Shown here piece after piece: positions 62,393 to 64,000 of a stretch of 64,000 nucleotides of DNA. The position numbers and the translations under genes were made by a program. Source of the DNA: Streptomyces sp. A012304 (GTDB lineage: Bacteria > Actinomycetota > Actinomycetes > Streptomycetales > Streptomycetaceae); NCBI RefSeq assembly GCF_026008495.1, contig NZ_BQUN01000188.1:249676-313675 (forward strand), given 5' to 3'. A model generated the notes under the pieces. That model saw nothing but the letters and a program-made list of their open reading frames with translations. It had not been told where the DNA came from and did no database searches. How positions within the stretch are numbered: position 1 is the stretch's first letter; each line of letters opens with the position of its first letter.

Positions 62393-63671
62393 CGTGGCCA
62401 CCCCCCGAGGTCTCGTCGAGGTCGAACTCCGTCTCCCGCCAGTCCTCGGGCAGCATGTGGTCCAGCACGTCGTCCACGGTCACCGCGCCCAGCAACGACC
62501 CCGCCTCGTCGACGACGGGCGCCGCGACCATGTCGTACGTCGCGAAGAACCCGGCGACCAGCGGCAGCCCGGCGCCCGGGGCGAGGGCCTGGAGGTCGTC
62601 GTCGACCACCGCGCTGACCAGCGTGTACGGCGGTTCGCGCAGCAGCCGCTGGAAGTGCACCGTGCCGAGGTACTTGCCGGTGGGTGTCTCGTCGGGTGGC
62701 CGGCAGACGTAGACCTGGGCGGCGAGGGCCGGGGAGAGGTCGCGGTTGCGGACCCGGGCGAGCGCGTCGGCGACGGTGGCGTCCGGCCGCAGCACGATCG
62801 GCTCGGTCGTCATCAGACCGCCGGCGGTGTGCTCCTCGTACGACATCAGGCGCCGCATGTCGGCCGCGTCGTCCGGCTCCATCAGGCTCAGCAGCCGCTC
62901 CTTGTCGTCCTCCGGCAGCTCGGCGAGCAGGTCGGCGGCGTCGTCGGGGTCCATCGCCTCCAGGACGTCCGCGGCGCGCTCCTCCTTCAGCTTGCCGAGG
63001 ATCTCGATCTGGTCGTCCTCCGGCAGCTCCTCCAGGACGTCGGCGAGGCGGTCGTCGTCGAGGGCGGCGGCGACCTCCGCGCGGCGCTTGGGGGAGAGGT
63101 GGTGCAGCACGTTGGCCAGGTCGGCGGGGCGCAGCTGCTCGAAGGTGGCGAGCAGGTTCTCGGCGCCCTGCCCGTGCTCCTCCAGCGAGAAACCGGTGAC
63201 GGCCGACCACTCGACGGTCAGCGTCTCGCCCTTGCCGCGCCGGAACGCGCCGGCTTTCCTGCCCTTGCGGACGAAGACCCGGTCGATCTCCCAGTCCCGG
63301 CGGGCCGGCAACTGCTGCACGGACACGTCGAGGACGGTGACCTCCTCACCGGTCTCGGCGAGGGTGACGCGCCGGTCCAGCAGTTCACCGACGACGAGCC
63401 GCTCGGTGGGCCGCTGTTCGAAGCGGCGGACGTTGAGCACGCCGGTGGTGATGACCTGGCCGGACTCGATGCTGGTCACGCGGGTCATGGGCAGGAAGAT
63501 ACGGCGCCGGGTGGGCAGTTCGACGACCAGCCCGAGCAGCCTCGGCGGGCGCCGTCCCACGCGCAGCATGACGACCAGGTCGCGCACGCGCCCCACCTGA
63601 TCGCCGTTGGGGTCGAAGACGGCGACGCCGGCGAGGTGCGAGACGAAGATCCGGGGGGTTCCGGCCGCCAT
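62382..63671 (-). CDS. MgtE N-terminal/CBS-domain protein without a channel
   Basis: A 429-residue soluble protein. Residues 1-150 form a PRC-like beta domain (MAAGTPRIFVSHLAG, VGRVRDLVVMLRVG, ...WEIDRVFVRK). Residues 155-290 are the MgtE N superhelix (LATFEQLRPADLANVLHHL, ERAADVLEAMDPDDAADLLAEL). A CBS pair follows (MTTEPIVLRPDATVADAL, ...GSLLGAVTVDDVLDHMLP). No hydrophobic membrane helix is present, so it lacks the MgtE channel. It matches mycobacterial Rv1232c. Mg sensing or adaptor role is likely but unproven. Strong aaggagg before the ATG. Confidence 0.92.
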   Translation of the reverse strand: MAAGTPRIFVSHLAGVAVFDPNGDQVGRVRDLVVMLRVGRRPPRLLGLVVELPTRRRIFLPMTRVTSIESGQVITTGVLNVRRFEQRPTERLVVGELLDRRVTLAETGEEVTVLDVSVQQLPARRDWEIDRVFVRKGRKAGAFRRGKGETLTVEWSAVTGFSLEEHGQGAENLLATFEQLRPADLANVLHHLSPKRRAEVAAALDDDRLADVLEELPEDDQIEILGKLKEERAADVLEAMDPDDAADLLAELPEDDKERLLSLMEPDDAADMRRLMSYEEHTAGGLMTTEPIVLRPDATVADALARVRNRDLSPALAAQVYVCRPPDETPTGKYLGTVHFQRLLREPPYTLVSAVVDDDLQALAPGAGLPLVAGFFATYDMVAAPVVDEAGSLLGAVTVDDVLDHMLPEDWRETEFDLDETSGGGHDGS

Positions 63672-63882
63672 GACCGCACCTCCTTCTGGGACGGGCCCGT
63701 ATGTGGTGTTTCCTGTGAGGTTCTTTTCCCAAATGCCCGCTCGTGCGGGCTTCAGGCTAGCCCGTCCCGATCGGATACGCCCTGGTGAGCGGTCCGGACG
63801 GACTGGCTCCGCTCGGGATTCCGGGCCCCGGTACGCTGCGGTACGCCGCTCAGGACTTCTCCGCAGAAAGGCAGCTTCCTCT

Positions 63883-64000
63883 GTGACTGCGATTGCCCAG
63901 GGCCGTACCCACCGTCGGGCCGCGCTGGTGAGCGCGATGTGCGCGCTGGTCGTCACGGGCACGGCACTGACAGGGTGCTCCGAGGACCCGGACGCGGGGA
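63883..64000 (+). CDS. lipoprotein, 3'-truncated by the window edge
   Basis: GTG start with gaaagg upstream; 39 visible residues form a lipoprotein signal (RRAALVSAMCALVVTGTALTGC; Cys about residue 30-32) followed by SEDPDAG. The rest lies outside the window, so no function can be given. Confidence 0.7.
   Translation, partial: MTAIAQGRTHRRAALVSAMCALVVTGTALTGCSEDPDAG

Overview
This is about 64 kb of very GC-rich DNA with dense, short-spaced genes, frequent GTG/TTG starts, four-base start/stop overlaps and long GC-rich terminator hairpins. Gene content (bldK-type peptide transporter, mycothiol deacetylase MshB, SpoIIE/anti-sigma regulators, actinobacterial FdxA, DUF3117) points to a Streptomyces core chromosome segment. 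I see no rRNA, tRNA, CRISPR array, insertion sequence, phage or attachment site. Both ends cut through a gene.

Layout. 1-6550: a truncated membrane protein, a GntR/UTRA regulator, a short SPOR-like protein, a NUDIX hydrolase, and two regulators sharing a histidine-kinase-like ATPase domain, one a large PAS-PAS-GAF-PP2C-ATPase phosphatase. 6600-10830: an Ala-rich membrane protein, and divergently a membrane-anchored GH18-like protein that appears to carry a one-base frameshift, then a kinase-like protein and a small membrane protein. 10839-14687 (minus): Sdh1-type succinate dehydrogenase (FeS, flavoprotein, membrane anchor) plus a small coiled-coil protein. 14974-19131: an oligopeptide-binding lipoprotein and TypA. 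19371-20721: a methyltransferase and a DinB/DUF664 protein.

20807-33087: two complete, divergently transcribed Opp/Dpp-type peptide ABC transporters, separated by a 541-base AT-richer control region. The minus-strand one has the bldK gene order. 33240-39631: S9 peptidase, a 64-residue membrane protein, mshB, a DUF6113-like membrane protein, and a large VanW/PG-binding-type wall protein. 39804-43220: ABC-2 exporter with a NarL-type two-component system in one overlapping operon. 43228-45086: transglutaminase-like and GNAT proteins. 45228-49859: ferredoxin, dapC, a secreted protein, a lysozyme-fold protein and dapE (lysine/peptidoglycan diaminopimelate synthesis).

49967-63671 is a block whose order (LOG protein, FolP2-type DHPS, DivIVA-like, 3-methyladenine glycosylase, DUF3117, O-methyltransferase, ECF sigma, anti-sigma, HtrA protease, TatB, Mrp ATPase, DUF1003, MgtE-N/CBS protein) closely parallels the region around sigE-rseA-htrA-tatB of mycobacteria. 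It reads as an ancient actinobacterial envelope-stress and housekeeping neighbourhood. The window ends in the start of a lipoprotein gene.

I did not find a convincing undescribed multi-gene system. The points most worth checking are the GH18-like frameshift, the missing normal start codon of the O-methyltransferase, the Cys/His cluster in the SDH membrane anchor, the non-canonical FolP2, and the channel-less MgtE-like protein.
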